64,000 nt of DNA from Verrucomicrobiota bacterium (GTDB lineage Bacteria; Verrucomicrobiota; Verrucomicrobiia; Opitutales; Opitutaceae), in the NCBI GenBank assembly GCA_016721945.1, contig JADKHC010000011.1, positions 86,171-150,170 on the forward strand, in the 5' to 3' direction. Made by a program: the position numbers and the translations under genes. Shown here in pieces: positions 18,734-28,531 of this stretch; position 1 is the stretch's first letter, and the number at the start of each line of letters is the position of its first letter. The notes below the pieces were generated by a model. That model saw only the letters and a program-made list of their open reading frames with translations, had not been told where the DNA came from and searched no databases.

Positions 18734-18769
18734 GTCCAAAAGCAAGTTGGACAAAATCCTACCCTCTCG

Positions 18770-20932
18770 ATGCGCCTTCTACCGCGTTTTCTGTTGGTCG
18801 TTTTTGGTTTAACTTCGTCCATCACTACGCTGGTAGCGGCCGAGACCCCCATCGACCGCCACGCGCTCGTCACGCGCCACAATCCAGTCATCCGCAAAGT
18901 CGATCCCGACGCCACGCTCACTGTCGGCAACGGCAACTTCGCCTTCGGTTGCGACGTCACGGGCATGCAGACCTTCGCCGAGTTTCATCATCGCAACGGC
19001 ATCCCGGTCGAAATCCTCTCGCGCTGGTGCTGGGTCACCGATCCCAATCCCAACCACTACACCCTCGCCGACGCCTCCAAGGATTTCAAAATGGCCGACG
19101 GCAGCGTCCAACCTTTCGCCACCAACCAGAATTCACCCGCTGGCGACTGGTTGCGCAAAAACCCGCGCAACCACCCACTCGGCCAGCTCGCCCTCGAATA
19201 CGACAAAGCCGACGGCACCCCGCTCGCGCCCGAGAACATCCAGGAACCCGAGCAAACCCTCGACCTCTGGACCGGCATCGTCACAAGCAAATTCAAACTC
19301 GATGGCGTGCCCGTTAAAGTGACCACCGCCTGTAATCCTTCACTCGATATAGTGGCCTTGAAGATTGAGTCTGCACTTCTGGCTAATGGAAAACTCCGTA
19401 TCCGTCTTGTGTTCCCCCGAGGCCACGATCTCTCAGTAAAAAACACCCCGGCACTCGACTGGGGTAAGCCTGAATCACACGAATCTAAAATAATCGAGCT
19501 TGGTCAAATTAAGCGAACCGTAGGCAGCACAACCTACTTCGTGATGAGTAACCGGAATTTTACAGAGAAGGCATCTCATCAATTTATCATAATGCCCGAC
19601 GCAAAGAGCCCAGAGCTTTCATTCAATCTCAGATTTTCGGACCGACCGCTAAAGTCTGACGAACCGCCCGAAGGCACCTTTTATGAGTCGGCTAGTTACT
19701 GGCAGAAGTTCTGGCAATCCGGCGCCGCCATCGATTTCACCGGCAGCACCAACCCGCTTGCGCCAAAAGTCGAAGAGCGCGTTATCCTCTCGCAATACCT
19801 CATGGCCGTGCAGATGGCTGGCGACGTACCGCCGCAGGAAACCGGGCTTACCTGTAGTAGTTGGTACGGCAAGCATCACACCGAGATGATCTGGTGGCAC
19901 GCTGCACATTTCGCACTCTTCGGCCGCGACGACTTGCTCGCCAAAAATCTCGCTTGGTACCAGTCACAACTCCCCGCCGCCCGCGCCCTCGCCAAGAGCC
20001 GCGGTTGGAAAGGCGCCCGCTGGGCCAAAATGACCGGCAACGAAATGCGCGAAAGCCCCGGCGGCCCGCCGCTCATCGTCTGGAATCAGCCGCACCTGGT
20101 TTACCTGTGCGAACTTCTTTATCGCAATAATCCCTCGCCCGGCACGCTCGCCAAATACCGTGACCTCGTGCTCGAAACCGCTGACTGCCTTGCCTCCATG
20201 GTCTGGTTCGACCCGGCGCGCAAACAGTATGTGCTCGGCCCGCCACTCTGGATCGCCCAGGAAATCTACGACCCGGGCACCAGCCAGAATCCCGGTTTCG
20301 AGCTTTCCTACTGGCGCTGGGCACTCACGGTTGCCCAGCAATGGCGCGAACGTCTCGGTCTCCTGCGCGACGAAAAATGGGACCACGTCATCGCCAACCT
20401 GCCTCCGCTTCCGCAGAAGCACGGCATGTATGTCGGCCTCGAATCGACTCCGGATACATGGGACAATATCGCCAGCCGCCATGATCACCCCGAGATGTTG
20501 ATGCCGCTCGGCTTCCTGCCCGGCGGTCCCGACGTTGATCACGCCACGATGAACCGCACCCTCGACGGCGTGCTCCAGCAATGGGATTGGGAAACGAAAA
20601 TCTGGGGCTGGGATTACCCGATGATCGCCATGACCGCCGCGCGACTCAATCGCCCCGACGTCGCCATCGAAGTTCTCATGCGTGACGGTCCCAACAACCG
20701 TTATCTTCCCACCGGCCACTGCCCCGTCCGCAGCGACGAAGCGTTGCCAAAGGACGCGCCTCCCGGAGCCCGCAAGCGCGAGATCGCGGTTTATCTTCCC
20801 GCCAACGGAGCATTTCTCGCCGCCATCGCGCTCATGACCGCTGGCTGGGACGACTGCGCCGAGGAATTTCCCGGCTTCCCCAAAGACGGCACGTGGAAAA
20901 TCCGCGCCGAAGGCCTCAGCCGTTTACCCTGA
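18770..20932 (+). CDS. Secreted six-hairpin (alpha/alpha)6 glycosidase-like protein
   Basis: A 720-residue exported protein with signal peptide (FLLVVFGLTSSITTLVAAE). An N-terminal beta-sandwich (about residues 25-290; VGNGNFAFGCDVTGMQTFAE, SRWCWVTDPNPNHYT) is followed by an all-helical part with many Trp and aromatic residues (SSWYGKHHTEMIWWHAAHFA, GWKGARWAKMTGNEMRES, WGWDYPMIAMTAARLNRPDV). This two-part build resembles GH65/GH95-type enzymes with a six-hairpin fold, so it probably acts on an oligosaccharide; the exact family is not recognised and the catalytic acid is uncertain (Glu in HTEMIWWH or GNEMRES are candidates). An internal stretch (about 19320-19690) is markedly AT-richer than the rest. 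It follows the transporter pair by 36 bp, but the two may be unrelated. Confidence 0.72.
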   Translation: MRLLPRFLLVVFGLTSSITTLVAAETPIDRHALVTRHNPVIRKVDPDATLTVGNGNFAFGCDVTGMQTFAEFHHRNGIPVEILSRWCWVTDPNPNHYTLADASKDFKMADGSVQPFATNQNSPAGDWLRKNPRNHPLGQLALEYDKADGTPLAPENIQEPEQTLDLWTGIVTSKFKLDGVPVKVTTACNPSLDIVALKIESALLANGKLRIRLVFPRGHDLSVKNTPALDWGKPESHESKIIELGQIKRTVGSTTYFVMSNRNFTEKASHQFIIMPDAKSPELSFNLRFSDRPLKSDEPPEGTFYESASYWQKFWQSGAAIDFTGSTNPLAPKVEERVILSQYLMAVQMAGDVPPQETGLTCSSWYGKHHTEMIWWHAAHFALFGRDDLLAKNLAWYQSQLPAARALAKSRGWKGARWAKMTGNEMRESPGGPPLIVWNQPHLVYLCELLYRNNPSPGTLAKYRDLVLETADCLASMVWFDPARKQYVLGPPLWIAQEIYDPGTSQNPGFELSYWRWALTVAQQWRERLGLLRDEKWDHVIANLPPLPQKHGMYVGLESTPDTWDNIASRHDHPEMLMPLGFLPGGPDVDHATMNRTLDGVLQQWDWETKIWGWDYPMIAMTAARLNRPDVAIEVLMRDGPNNRYLPTGHCPVRSDEALPKDAPPGARKREIAVYLPANGAFLAAIALMTAGWDDCAEEFPGFPKDGTWKIRAEGLSRLP

Positions 20933-20978
20933 GTCTCCCGCTTGCACCCGGACACGCACTGGCTAACCTCGTGCGCTC

Positions 20979-22112
20979 ATGAAGTTCACGCCCGCCAAGC
21001 CGCCGCTCACCGGAGAAACCCTTGACTCGCTCACCGCCCGGCTGCGCGAGCATGGCGAACCAACCTTTCGCGCCAAACAGATCCTCGAATGGCTCTATAA
21101 AAAACGCGCCCGCACTTGGGACGAGATGACCAATCTCCCCAAGACACTCCGCACCTGGCTGGACGAAACATTCGAACTCATCCCGGCCACGCTCGTGCTG
21201 AACAAGCAATCGGATGACATCACCGATAAGCTCTTGCTCGAACTCAGCGACCGCTCGCTCATCGAAACGGTGATCATCCGCGCTCAGCAAGACGGCGTCG
21301 GCGTCGAAAACTCGCGCAAGACCATCTGCATCTCCACGCAAGTCGGCTGTGCGATGGGCTGCGTGTTCTGCGCCAGCGGACTCGACGGCCTCAAGCGCGA
21401 CCTCTCCGCCGGAGAGATCGTCGCCCAGCTTCTCCAGGTTTGTTACCGCGAAGACGCACGCACACCGCGCGCCAAAGCCGAACTAGCCTCTTTCGACAAC
21501 GTCGTTGTCATGGGTATGGGCGAACCACTCGCCAACTACGATGCCCTCATCCGCGCCCTCACCATTGTCAACGCCCCCTGGGGCCTCGGCTTCGGCGCAC
21601 GTCGCATCACGATTTCCACCAGCGGCCTCGTGCCAAAAATCCTCCAACTCGCCGACGAACAGATCGGCTTCCGCCTGGCTGTTTCGCTCCACGGCGCGAC
21701 CGATGCGGTCCGTGAAAAAATCATGCCGATCAACAAGGCTTACCCGCTTGCGAAACTGTTACCCGCGGTGAAAACGTTTTCCGAAAAACACGGCCGCATG
21801 ATCACGCTCGAATTTATCCTGATCGAAGGTGTGAACGACTCGATCGAGCAGGCTGAGGAACTATGCTACATCGCCAAAGATCTGCACGCGCACGTGAATC
21901 TGATTCCGTACAACACGGTTGAGAGCCTGCCGTGGAAACGACCGGTCGAAGAACAGCTCGAAGCCTTCGCCAACGTGATGCGCGCCGCCGCTGTATCCGT
22001 TACGTTGCGACACGAAAAAGGTCACGACATCGAGGCCGCCTGCGGCCAGCTCCGCCTGAAAACCGAGAAGGAACGTGCTGTACCTGAACAAGAAACAAAC
22101 GCGCAACTCTGA
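20979..22112 (+). CDS. rlmN: Dual-specificity 23S rRNA A2503 / tRNA A37 C2-methyltransferase RlmN
   Basis: Radical-SAM methyltransferase that adds a methyl group to C2 of adenosine 2503 in 23S rRNA, and in some species A37 of tRNAs. The 377-residue product has the N-terminal helical domain (FRAKQILEWLYKKRARTWDE), the 4Fe-4S motif CAMGCVFC (Cys124, 128, 131) after STQVG, the SAM-binding GMGEPLANYD, and the C-terminal catalytic cysteine in IEAACGQL (about residue 355) with the preceding LRHEKGHDI. The Cfr paralogue is excluded by RlmN-type features such as the N-terminal domain and VNLIPYN context. Start ATG 20979 fits the family length. Confidence 0.96.
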   Translation: MKFTPAKPPLTGETLDSLTARLREHGEPTFRAKQILEWLYKKRARTWDEMTNLPKTLRTWLDETFELIPATLVLNKQSDDITDKLLLELSDRSLIETVIIRAQQDGVGVENSRKTICISTQVGCAMGCVFCASGLDGLKRDLSAGEIVAQLLQVCYREDARTPRAKAELASFDNVVVMGMGEPLANYDALIRALTIVNAPWGLGFGARRITISTSGLVPKILQLADEQIGFRLAVSLHGATDAVREKIMPINKAYPLAKLLPAVKTFSEKHGRMITLEFILIEGVNDSIEQAEELCYIAKDLHAHVNLIPYNTVESLPWKRPVEEQLEAFANVMRAAAVSVTLRHEKGHDIEAACGQLRLKTEKERAVPEQETNAQL

Positions 22113-22124
22113 GCTTTACTAAAT

Positions 22125-22148
22125 ATCAACTTATTCGCATACGTTGAT
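22125..22148. promoter_or_regulatory. Candidate operator: inverted repeat in the metF leader
   Basis: ATCAAC (22125-22130) and GTTGAT (22143-22148) form a 6 bp dyad with a 12 bp AT-rich spacer, ending 5 nt before the metF ATG, in the place of the ribosome-binding site. A regulator bound here, or an mRNA hairpin, could block metF expression. Could be chance; no second copy was found. Confidence 0.3.
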
Positions 22149-22153
22149 GCTTT

Positions 22154-23032
22154 ATGGATAACGACCGCCCCATCTCCGAGCTTTTTGCGCTGAACCGCCC
22201 GCTGCGTTCGTTGGAGTTTTTCCCGCCCAAGGATGACACCGGCATGCAGGCGCTCCGCGACACCGCGACGGCGTTGAAAAAACTCTCTCCCGATTTCGTC
22301 TCCGTTACTTACGGCGCGGGTGGTAGCACACGCGAACGCACGACCCAGATCAGCACAATGCTGCGCGGCGAATTCGGTCTGACCGTGATGCCGCATCTTA
22401 CTTGTGTCGGCCACTCGCGCGCCGAACTCAACGACATCGCCGACCGCCACCATACTGCTGGTATCCGCAACATCATGACTCTGCGCGGCGATCCACCCAA
22501 GGGCGTCGCCGAGTTCAAACCCGCGCCCGATGGCCTGAGTTACGCCAACGAACTCGTTAGCCTGCTCAAAGCGCGGCATAGCGATTTTTGTCTCGGTGTT
22601 GCTGGTTATCCCGAAATGCATCCACAAGCGTCTTCGTTCGAAGCCGACCTGGAAAACCTAAAGCGCAAGGTCGACACCGGCGCCGATTTCATCACCACCC
22701 AGCTTTTTTTCGACAACGCCGTTTTCCACCGCTTCGTCGACCGCTGTCGTAAAATCGGCATCACCGTGCCCATCGTGCCAGGCATCATGCCACCGCTCTC
22801 ACTCAATCAGGTTAAGCGCATGACGCAATTGAGTGGTTCGACCGTGCCAGAAAAGCTCACGCGTCGACTCGAAGCCGCCGGAGAAAACGCCGACACTTTG
22901 GAATTTGTCGGTATCGACTGGGCCTTGGGCCAGATCCGAGATCTGCTCGCGAATGGTGCGCCGGGCTATCATCTGTACATTTTGAACCGCGCAAAAGCCG
23001 CCTTGGCGCTAGCGGCTGGATTGGCGGCTTAA
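22154..23032 (+). CDS. metF: 5,10-methylenetetrahydrofolate reductase
   Basis: FAD-dependent enzyme reducing 5,10-methylene-THF to 5-methyl-THF for methionine synthesis. The 292-residue TIM barrel has the family motifs LEFFPPKDDTGMQAL, DFVSVTYGAGGSTRERT (folate/FAD site), HLTCVGHSRAEL, NIMTLRGDPPKG, GADFITTQLFFDNAVF and VPGIMPPLS. The conserved catalytic Glu is in LEFF. Length is normal for bacterial MetF. It lies 41 nt after rlmN with a small inverted repeat between, so it may be read from the same transcript or its own promoter. Confidence 0.96.
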   Translation: MDNDRPISELFALNRPLRSLEFFPPKDDTGMQALRDTATALKKLSPDFVSVTYGAGGSTRERTTQISTMLRGEFGLTVMPHLTCVGHSRAELNDIADRHHTAGIRNIMTLRGDPPKGVAEFKPAPDGLSYANELVSLLKARHSDFCLGVAGYPEMHPQASSFEADLENLKRKVDTGADFITTQLFFDNAVFHRFVDRCRKIGITVPIVPGIMPPLSLNQVKRMTQLSGSTVPEKLTRRLEAAGENADTLEFVGIDWALGQIRDLLANGAPGYHLYILNRAKAALALAAGLAA

Positions 23033-23044
23033 AAACGGTTGGCG

Positions 23045-24703
23045 CTAACGGCGCGCTCGCCCGAGCATTCGGGCTGCACCCAACGCGCCCAACGCCAGCA
23101 CGAACCAGTCGCTTGGGGCACCACCGCCACCGCCTCCTCCACCACTGGAGCTTCCCGTGCCAGGAATTGTAGGCGTGCTACCGCTGCTACTGGAACTACT
23201 TGAGGACGAGCCCGACGAACTACTGCTACTGCTCGATGAAGAACTTGATGAACTACTCGAGGAACTGCTGGAAGACGAAGATGCAACTAGTGCGCGGAGA
23301 CCGGCCATATCCGACGCATTATCGGTGAGGACCTTTGCGTTGTAAGCGGCCTTCGCATCTCCCACGGGCAATCCCGTATCCACGCCGTTGTATTTTACGC
23401 TAGGATTACTGAAATATGAAATTCCCGCACCTTTATACGACATGATGGTACCGTATGATTGGTTATTGTAAGTCAAGGTGTAGCCGTACCACCACTGGCC
23501 ATCGCCGTCGGCTGCCTTAGTCGAACTTTCGCGGTCATGATTGCAACCGAAGTTGTGCGCCATTTCGTGAGCAACCGTCGAAAACCCAACTCGACCGCCG
23601 TATTTCCACGCCACAACGGCTCGGGCGGCTCCTGCCGAAATGTCACCTGGTGCATTTATTCTGTCATTCCACAGAGGCGACCAAGCCAACCCAACAGTCG
23701 CCTCCCTGGTGCTAGAGTTGATATCACCCGTGCGCGGGCTGGCGATGTAGACGACTACCTGATCCGCTCCATGCAAGTCACACTTCGCCGTAATAAACTG
23801 TCGCTGCGTGTTGTCTGGAATTGCTGTCCTCGACTGAGTAATATCTGAAATACGATCAAGGTCCTCAGTTATATCTGTCGGAGCGGTGTATTCTGGAATC
23901 GGATACGACGTCACAAATCGCCAACGCAGATTAGTCACAGCACTATTCTGCAAAGCCATGTTCGCAGAATCAATATACCCCATAACGATTGATTCGAAGG
24001 AGGTGACGCTGCCTGCATCAGCCAGGGTTAGTGCGTCGTAGAAGAAAATAACATCAACGTAGGTGTACGTTCCATTAGTCGGCGCAACTATCGCGCTCTC
24101 CGCGCTCACTGCATCGCGCCTTGGAATCGCGTCTTGCTGAGCAGCCATAACACGATCGCTTCCGCATTTGCCATTGTTGGCTATTGCGTCGACCTGGACG
24201 GAGCCTCCAACAACGTGTATTTCGAAACTATCCGCCATCGGCACATCGAGCACGGCATGAATTTCATTTTCCGTCGCCACCGTCACAAGGAACGCGCCGT
24301 TTAGGACATTGCGGCCATTCCAGATTGTGCGGCCGTTTTCCTCGCGAACCGAAACCATTTCAAACTCCATTGGTGTGTCTGGATAGGGCGCGATGGTGAT
24401 TTTCTGCGGCTTGTACGTGCGCCAGTCTTTTACCGGTTGCTCTAGTTTCGGTAACGCCTCGCGTATACTGGCTGATTTCCTGTGGGTATTCTCGGAGGCT
24501 TGGAGAGGCGGTTGAACACTGACTCCCTGCGGTTCCTGAAGAGGCGTTCCCATGGTTACTGTCGCGGGTGCGGGCGATGGACTGGCGATCGTCGGCTTGG
24601 CCGCCACTGAGGGGCGCGCTGAGTTGCGAATGAGCGAGACGGTCACGCAGCCCAGAGCAATAATCAGGAGGCCCGCGATGGAAAATCGTACTTGTGCTTT
24701 CAT
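23045..24703 (-). CDS. Secreted M12-like zinc metalloprotease with poly-Ser linker and GlyGly-CTERM-like tail
   Basis: Exported metalloendopeptidase of the metzincin type (reprolysin-like). From the ATG at 24703 it has an N-terminal hydrophobic segment (FSIAGLLIIALGCVTVSL), a propeptide-like region conserved with the paralogue at 26505 (DWRTYKPQKITIAPYPD, GRNVLNGAFLVTVATENE), a single Cys (NNGKCGSDR) that could act as cysteine switch, and the zinc motif HEMAHNFGCNHDRES followed by the Met-turn-like IMSYKGAGISYFSNP. A serine tract of about 27 residues and a Gly8 stretch lead to a C-terminal helix (DWFVLALGALGAARMLG) and RARR. This tail is predicted to be a rhombosortase-type or similar cell-surface sorting signal. 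The ATG at 24769 is rejected because it precedes the signal helix. Convergent with metF, 12 bp apart. Confidence 0.88.
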   Translation of the reverse strand: MKAQVRFSIAGLLIIALGCVTVSLIRNSARPSVAAKPTIASPSPAPATVTMGTPLQEPQGVSVQPPLQASENTHRKSASIREALPKLEQPVKDWRTYKPQKITIAPYPDTPMEFEMVSVREENGRTIWNGRNVLNGAFLVTVATENEIHAVLDVPMADSFEIHVVGGSVQVDAIANNGKCGSDRVMAAQQDAIPRRDAVSAESAIVAPTNGTYTYVDVIFFYDALTLADAGSVTSFESIVMGYIDSANMALQNSAVTNLRWRFVTSYPIPEYTAPTDITEDLDRISDITQSRTAIPDNTQRQFITAKCDLHGADQVVVYIASPRTGDINSSTREATVGLAWSPLWNDRINAPGDISAGAARAVVAWKYGGRVGFSTVAHEMAHNFGCNHDRESSTKAADGDGQWWYGYTLTYNNQSYGTIMSYKGAGISYFSNPSVKYNGVDTGLPVGDAKAAYNAKVLTDNASDMAGLRALVASSSSSSSSSSSSSSSSSSSSSSSGSSSSSSSSSGSTPTIPGTGSSSGGGGGGGGAPSDWFVLALGALGAARMLGRARR

Positions 24704-24984
24704 AAAATTAATGGGGTGGCCCTGCTCCAAACCCAAAGTTGCGCCGATCAGAACTAGCAAACGCAACAATCAAGCGGTGAGCGAGACATGAGGTAGTTTT
24801 TGCACCTTCAGAAACGAAGCAAAACTTCTCATGAATAAAGCCCCGCCGAGCACAACTTCTTACGAGCTTTTAACCGTGGCGGCTCCCACATATTTCAATC
24901 CACGAGCTTCGCTCGCCCCCCTTTCAAGCCATACTAAGGCAATCACCTCATTAGCCGCAGCCAAGCGCGCGATGCGCAAAGGAG

Positions 24985-26491
24985 CTCTTAGCCGGAACGA
25001 TGCAATAGAACATAGGAATTAGGAGGCAAAAGCGGGGCGATTTTCTACTGCATTGCAGTTGGGAAAAGGGCTGAGAACTTTATCCCAAAGGCGTGACCAC
25101 CAGTCGCGTTCGCGGGGAGGCACGGCGAGCTTGATCGTCGTTTTGCCGGCAGGATGTGCGATGATTCCCGGGGTGATGAACAGCCAGAAGCGCAGCGATT
25201 GGATCGTCACTTTGGTTTGCCAGCCCAGATGACGTTCGAAGAGCACGGTCAGGTTGTAGGTCAGCGTCGCCAGTGAGAGGGCCGCTTCGGTGGCCCAAAA
25301 CGAACGCAGACAAAGCGTGGGCAGGGCGAAGCCAAGCTGGAGTTCTTTGATCACGTTTTCGCAATCACTGCGGCCGTTGTAGTCGCGCCACACCGCGAGC
25401 GGCGCGACCGTCGTGGGCAAACTGGTCACCAGCGCTTGGAAAAGATAACCGGGCACGTCGATGAGCTTTTTGCCACCAGCCTCGGGCCGTTCGGCCTGAC
25501 GATGGCGGATCAAAATGAGTCGCCGGGCGTGCAGCCAGCCCTGCGCCTGGTACTGCACTTCGGCTATGTCGGTGCCGGCCAGTTCGGTCGGCATCCACGC
25601 CACGTCGTGCCGAATCAGACTTTGAATCGGCACGCTCAGCTTCGCCACGACGATAAACGGCAGCCGCAATTGCTCCCACAACGGAGCAGTTCGGGCACGC
25701 AAAACCCACTGTCAGCGCGGACCGCCCGCCACCGGATCTGCCGGGGCGTGTGGCTCCACAGATCGAGGAAAAACGATACGACGTTATTGGCGCAACTGCT
25801 GTTGCCTGCACGTAACCACAGTTGCGCGACCAGCCGCGCTTCGGCGACGACCGCGAGCAGGGGATGCAGGCACGGCTTGAGCCCGGTGCGCGTGTAGCCC
25901 ACTTTGATTCCTTCTTGATGACCGTCCTCATGCAAGAGCCGTGTCGAATCCAGATCCAGCGTGTAACCTTCACGGCGTGACGGCAGCCGATCCATGCACC
26001 ATCGCCATAACGGACGGAAACACCGCAGGTTTTTCCCCGCCGAATCGAAGGCCGCAAAGAACCGGGAAAGCGACGACTGGCTGGCCACCCGCTGGATGCC
26101 AAGCAACTCCGGCACCATTGGATCGCGCCGAAAATAGGCGACATGGGTGAGCTTGCGCGCCTCGCACAGCAACCCGTGCGTGAACGCCAGCGCCTTGGAA
26201 AGTGCTGGCAACTGGTTGTTGGAAAGGGACGGCGCGTGCGGCAAGTGCTCCGCCAGCTTTGCCTTCCAGTTGCTCCCATGCAGCCAGGCCCAAAATAATG
26301 CACTGCCCCCATGCGCGCTTAATTGCTGGTCAGTGAAGCCAACGGCGATTGATTTTTTGCCTACTTTGAACTCCACTTCACCCGCCACCGTTTGGTGAAG
26401 CGGACTTTCGTCCGGCGATTGTTTTGTCTTCATCAACAGCAATCACTTCCCGAACGGCGGCTCTTTTCAACTGCATCGTTCCGGCTAAGAG
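24985..26491 (-). mobile_element. IS1380-family insertion sequence (decayed)
   Basis: About 1.5 kb bounded by near-perfect terminal inverted repeats: CTCTTAGCCGGAACGATGCA at 24985-25004 and its complement TGCATCGTTCCGGCTAAGAG at 26472-26491. It contains one transposase gene on the minus strand, now frameshifted. No clean target-site duplication is visible at the edges, so the flanks may have been rearranged. It sits between two paralogous protease genes and ends only 14 bp from the second. Confidence 0.88.
25019..26442 (-). pseudogene. IS1380-family DDE transposase, frameshifted
   Basis: The two reading-frame parts are an N-terminal half from the ATG at 26442 (KVGKKSIAVGFTDQQLSAHG, YTLDLDSTRLLHEDGHQEG with the first Asp of the DDE triad, RAVRADSGFCVPELL with the second) and a C-terminal half ending at 25019 (LPFIVVAKLSVPIQSLIRHD, then YNGRSDCENVIKELQLGF with the third acidic residue in the Y-R-E-K signature). 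They join if one base is added near 25690-25700, where PELL passes into PLWEQLRLPF. With that base the protein would be about 475 residues, usual for the family. IS1380 is not known for programmed frameshifting, so this is most likely inactivated, or a sequence error. Confidence 0.85.
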
Positions 26492-26504
26492 GCCAGCTCG
26501 CGGC

Positions 26505-28247
26505 TCAGCGATTGCGACGAGCGCGACCGATCAAACGCAAAGCGCCAAGCAGCGCGAACGCCACCAAGACCCACGGCTCCACCGCGCCGCCACCGCCGCT
26601 GCTGCCGGTTGCACTACCGCTCTGACCGCCACTGCTTGACGACGAAGAGACGCCTGAAGATGCGGTTGGCTCATACACAGCGACTGCGGCACTTGCACTC
26701 GAAGTCTCTCCAACAATATTGCCTACAACCACGTCGTAGGTGCCAACATCACCAGTGCTCGCGCTGGGTTTCGCATAAAACGGGTCGGTTGCTCCACTCA
26801 GGGCCACACCATCTTTTCGCCACTGATAGGTCAGCCCATCACCGACAGCAGTGACGCTCAAGCTGAAGCCCACACCCTTAATTACTCTGGCCGGTTGAGG
26901 TTGAGCGATAATGACCGGAGCCTCCGTGGCCTCACGGCAAACCGCCATCGCAAGCGCATTCTCCCGGAGCAAGCGGGAATTATTGGTCACGGATGCCTGG
27001 CCTTCAGGTAGGCCAAGGCGAACACCCGCGTATTCAAGTTCTGGATTGCTGAAGTAAGGCACCCGAGTCGGCGCATACGACATAATCGTGCCGGTATCTT
27101 TGCCATCGAGGCTAAATCGGAAACCAAAACCGAAACCTTCGCCCGTGGCGGTCATTTCAGTCTGTCGATCATGGCGGCAGCCAAAATTGTGCGCCAGTTC
27201 GTGTGCGAGTACGACATAGCCGCCACCCCAAACCATGACGGCGTGATGCGCGATTGAGCCCTGACCGGGCACCCAGGCGAGACCGCTATAATCGTCGGAG
27301 CGTTTCTTGCTCACGAGTAACATCGCTTGATCGACTCCGTGGAGCGCACATTTTTCAGCCGCAAACTGGCCTACAGCATTGTCAGTGAAAGTAAGCTGTT
27401 CGAGATCATTCTTAAGTTTGTCGGTAGCAGTATAGTCGGGAACTTGGTAGGCCGCCACATAACGCCAGCGAAGATTATCGACCTTACTGTTTTCCAAAAC
27501 CCGGTTGGCCGCCTCAACCATGGCCACAATCGATATTTCAACCTGCTGGGCGTTGTTGTTATTTGCCGTGAGCGTTTCCGTGTCGTAGAAGAAAAGGACA
27601 TCGACCGTATGCACGTCGCCTGCGGATAAGGCCGTGCTATTATCAGTCGGCGTGCTGTTCGCATCGATCGTTTCGCCCGCAACAGCGGCGGAGGCCACCA
27701 GCCGTTCGTTGCCACACAACACCGTGGCGTCGGTCTCCGTCACCGTCGCGCTTTGGCCTGAAATGTGAAACTCGAAGTTACTCGCGGCCGGAACTTCCAG
27801 GACCGCGTGCCATTCGTTCTGCGTGGCAACCGTCACGAGAAACGCGCCGTTGAGTACATTCCGGCCCGTCCAAATCGTGCGGCCACCCTCCTGACGGACT
27901 GAAGTCATTTCAAACTCCATCGCCAAGTCGGCGTAGGGAGCGATTGTCAGTTTCTTCGGCTGGTAGGTACGCCAGTCAGTGATCCTGTGCTCAAGCTGCG
28001 GCAGGATTTGCTGAACTGACGCAGTTGTCGGCATAGCACTCAGCTGTGGTTGAGCCAAAGCCGACGTTTCCATAACCTTTCGCCCCGCCACAAACGGTGC
28101 GATTTCCTGTCTGGGTATTTCACCTAACCGAACACTCGCGCTAGGATCATTTGAATGGCCAGCAGAACGGAAAAGAAAAAACGCCGCACAGACACTCACT
28201 GTAAAACCAGTGAGAAAAACCAGGTGTCTTTGACGGCGCGAAAACAT
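26505..28247 (-). CDS. Secreted M12-like zinc metalloprotease with Ig domain and GlyGly-CTERM-like tail (paralogue)
   Basis: Second metzincin of the pair. From the ATG at 28247: signal/anchor helix (LVFLTGFTVSVCAAFFLF), a conserved prodomain (DWRTYQPKKLTIAPYADLAM, GRTIWTGRNVLNGAFLVTVA), a single prodomain cysteine (TVLCGNERL), zinc site HELAHNFGCRHDRQTE, and the Met-turn region IMSYAPTRVPYFSNP. It differs from its neighbour by an Ig-like domain after the protease (PQPARVIKGVGFSLSVTAVG, YQWRKDGVALSG) and a shorter Ser/Gly linker, then the tail helix PWVLVAFALLGALRLIG and RARRNR. Probably surface-exposed and anchored or processed through the tail. An ATG 210 bp upstream is rejected because the intervening 70 residues look non-coding and precede the signal helix. 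Confidence 0.88.
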   Translation of the reverse strand: MFSRRQRHLVFLTGFTVSVCAAFFLFRSAGHSNDPSASVRLGEIPRQEIAPFVAGRKVMETSALAQPQLSAMPTTASVQQILPQLEHRITDWRTYQPKKLTIAPYADLAMEFEMTSVRQEGGRTIWTGRNVLNGAFLVTVATQNEWHAVLEVPAASNFEFHISGQSATVTETDATVLCGNERLVASAAVAGETIDANSTPTDNSTALSAGDVHTVDVLFFYDTETLTANNNNAQQVEISIVAMVEAANRVLENSKVDNLRWRYVAAYQVPDYTATDKLKNDLEQLTFTDNAVGQFAAEKCALHGVDQAMLLVSKKRSDDYSGLAWVPGQGSIAHHAVMVWGGGYVVLAHELAHNFGCRHDRQTEMTATGEGFGFGFRFSLDGKDTGTIMSYAPTRVPYFSNPELEYAGVRLGLPEGQASVTNNSRLLRENALAMAVCREATEAPVIIAQPQPARVIKGVGFSLSVTAVGDGLTYQWRKDGVALSGATDPFYAKPSASTGDVGTYDVVVGNIVGETSSASAAVAVYEPTASSGVSSSSSSGGQSGSATGSSGGGGAVEPWVLVAFALLGALRLIGRARRNR

Positions 28248-28531
28248 GAATGCGTTTGGATCGAAACTGCGTGCTTTTGATGAGCACCTCACTGTCTTAT
28301 ATATGTAATAAAACCGTGAACGTTTCAGAGAAAAACATACAAACGCTCCACCTAAGCGCAATGCATTCGGGATAGGGTATTCCCCTACCTTAGTATCGGA
28401 GAAAACGATACGTTTTCGGAGGCAAAAGCCGAGGCAGCAGCCCTCGCGCAATGGCACAATTTACAACGGCCGATTCTTCACCCTAAGGTGATCCAGCCAA
28501 GAACCTATTATACAGTAAGCTTAAGCAAAAC

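Noticed and set aside
24885..24930. CRISPR-repeat-like text (TTTCAATCCACGAGC with a small GAGC-TTC-GCTC hairpin)
   Set aside because: Only a single copy, no spacers or second repeat, no cas genes in the window.
25019..26442. Programmed frameshift in the IS1380 transposase
   Set aside because: IS1380 elements normally use one ORF, and no slippery heptamer or following structure is evident at the junction; decay or sequence error is simpler.
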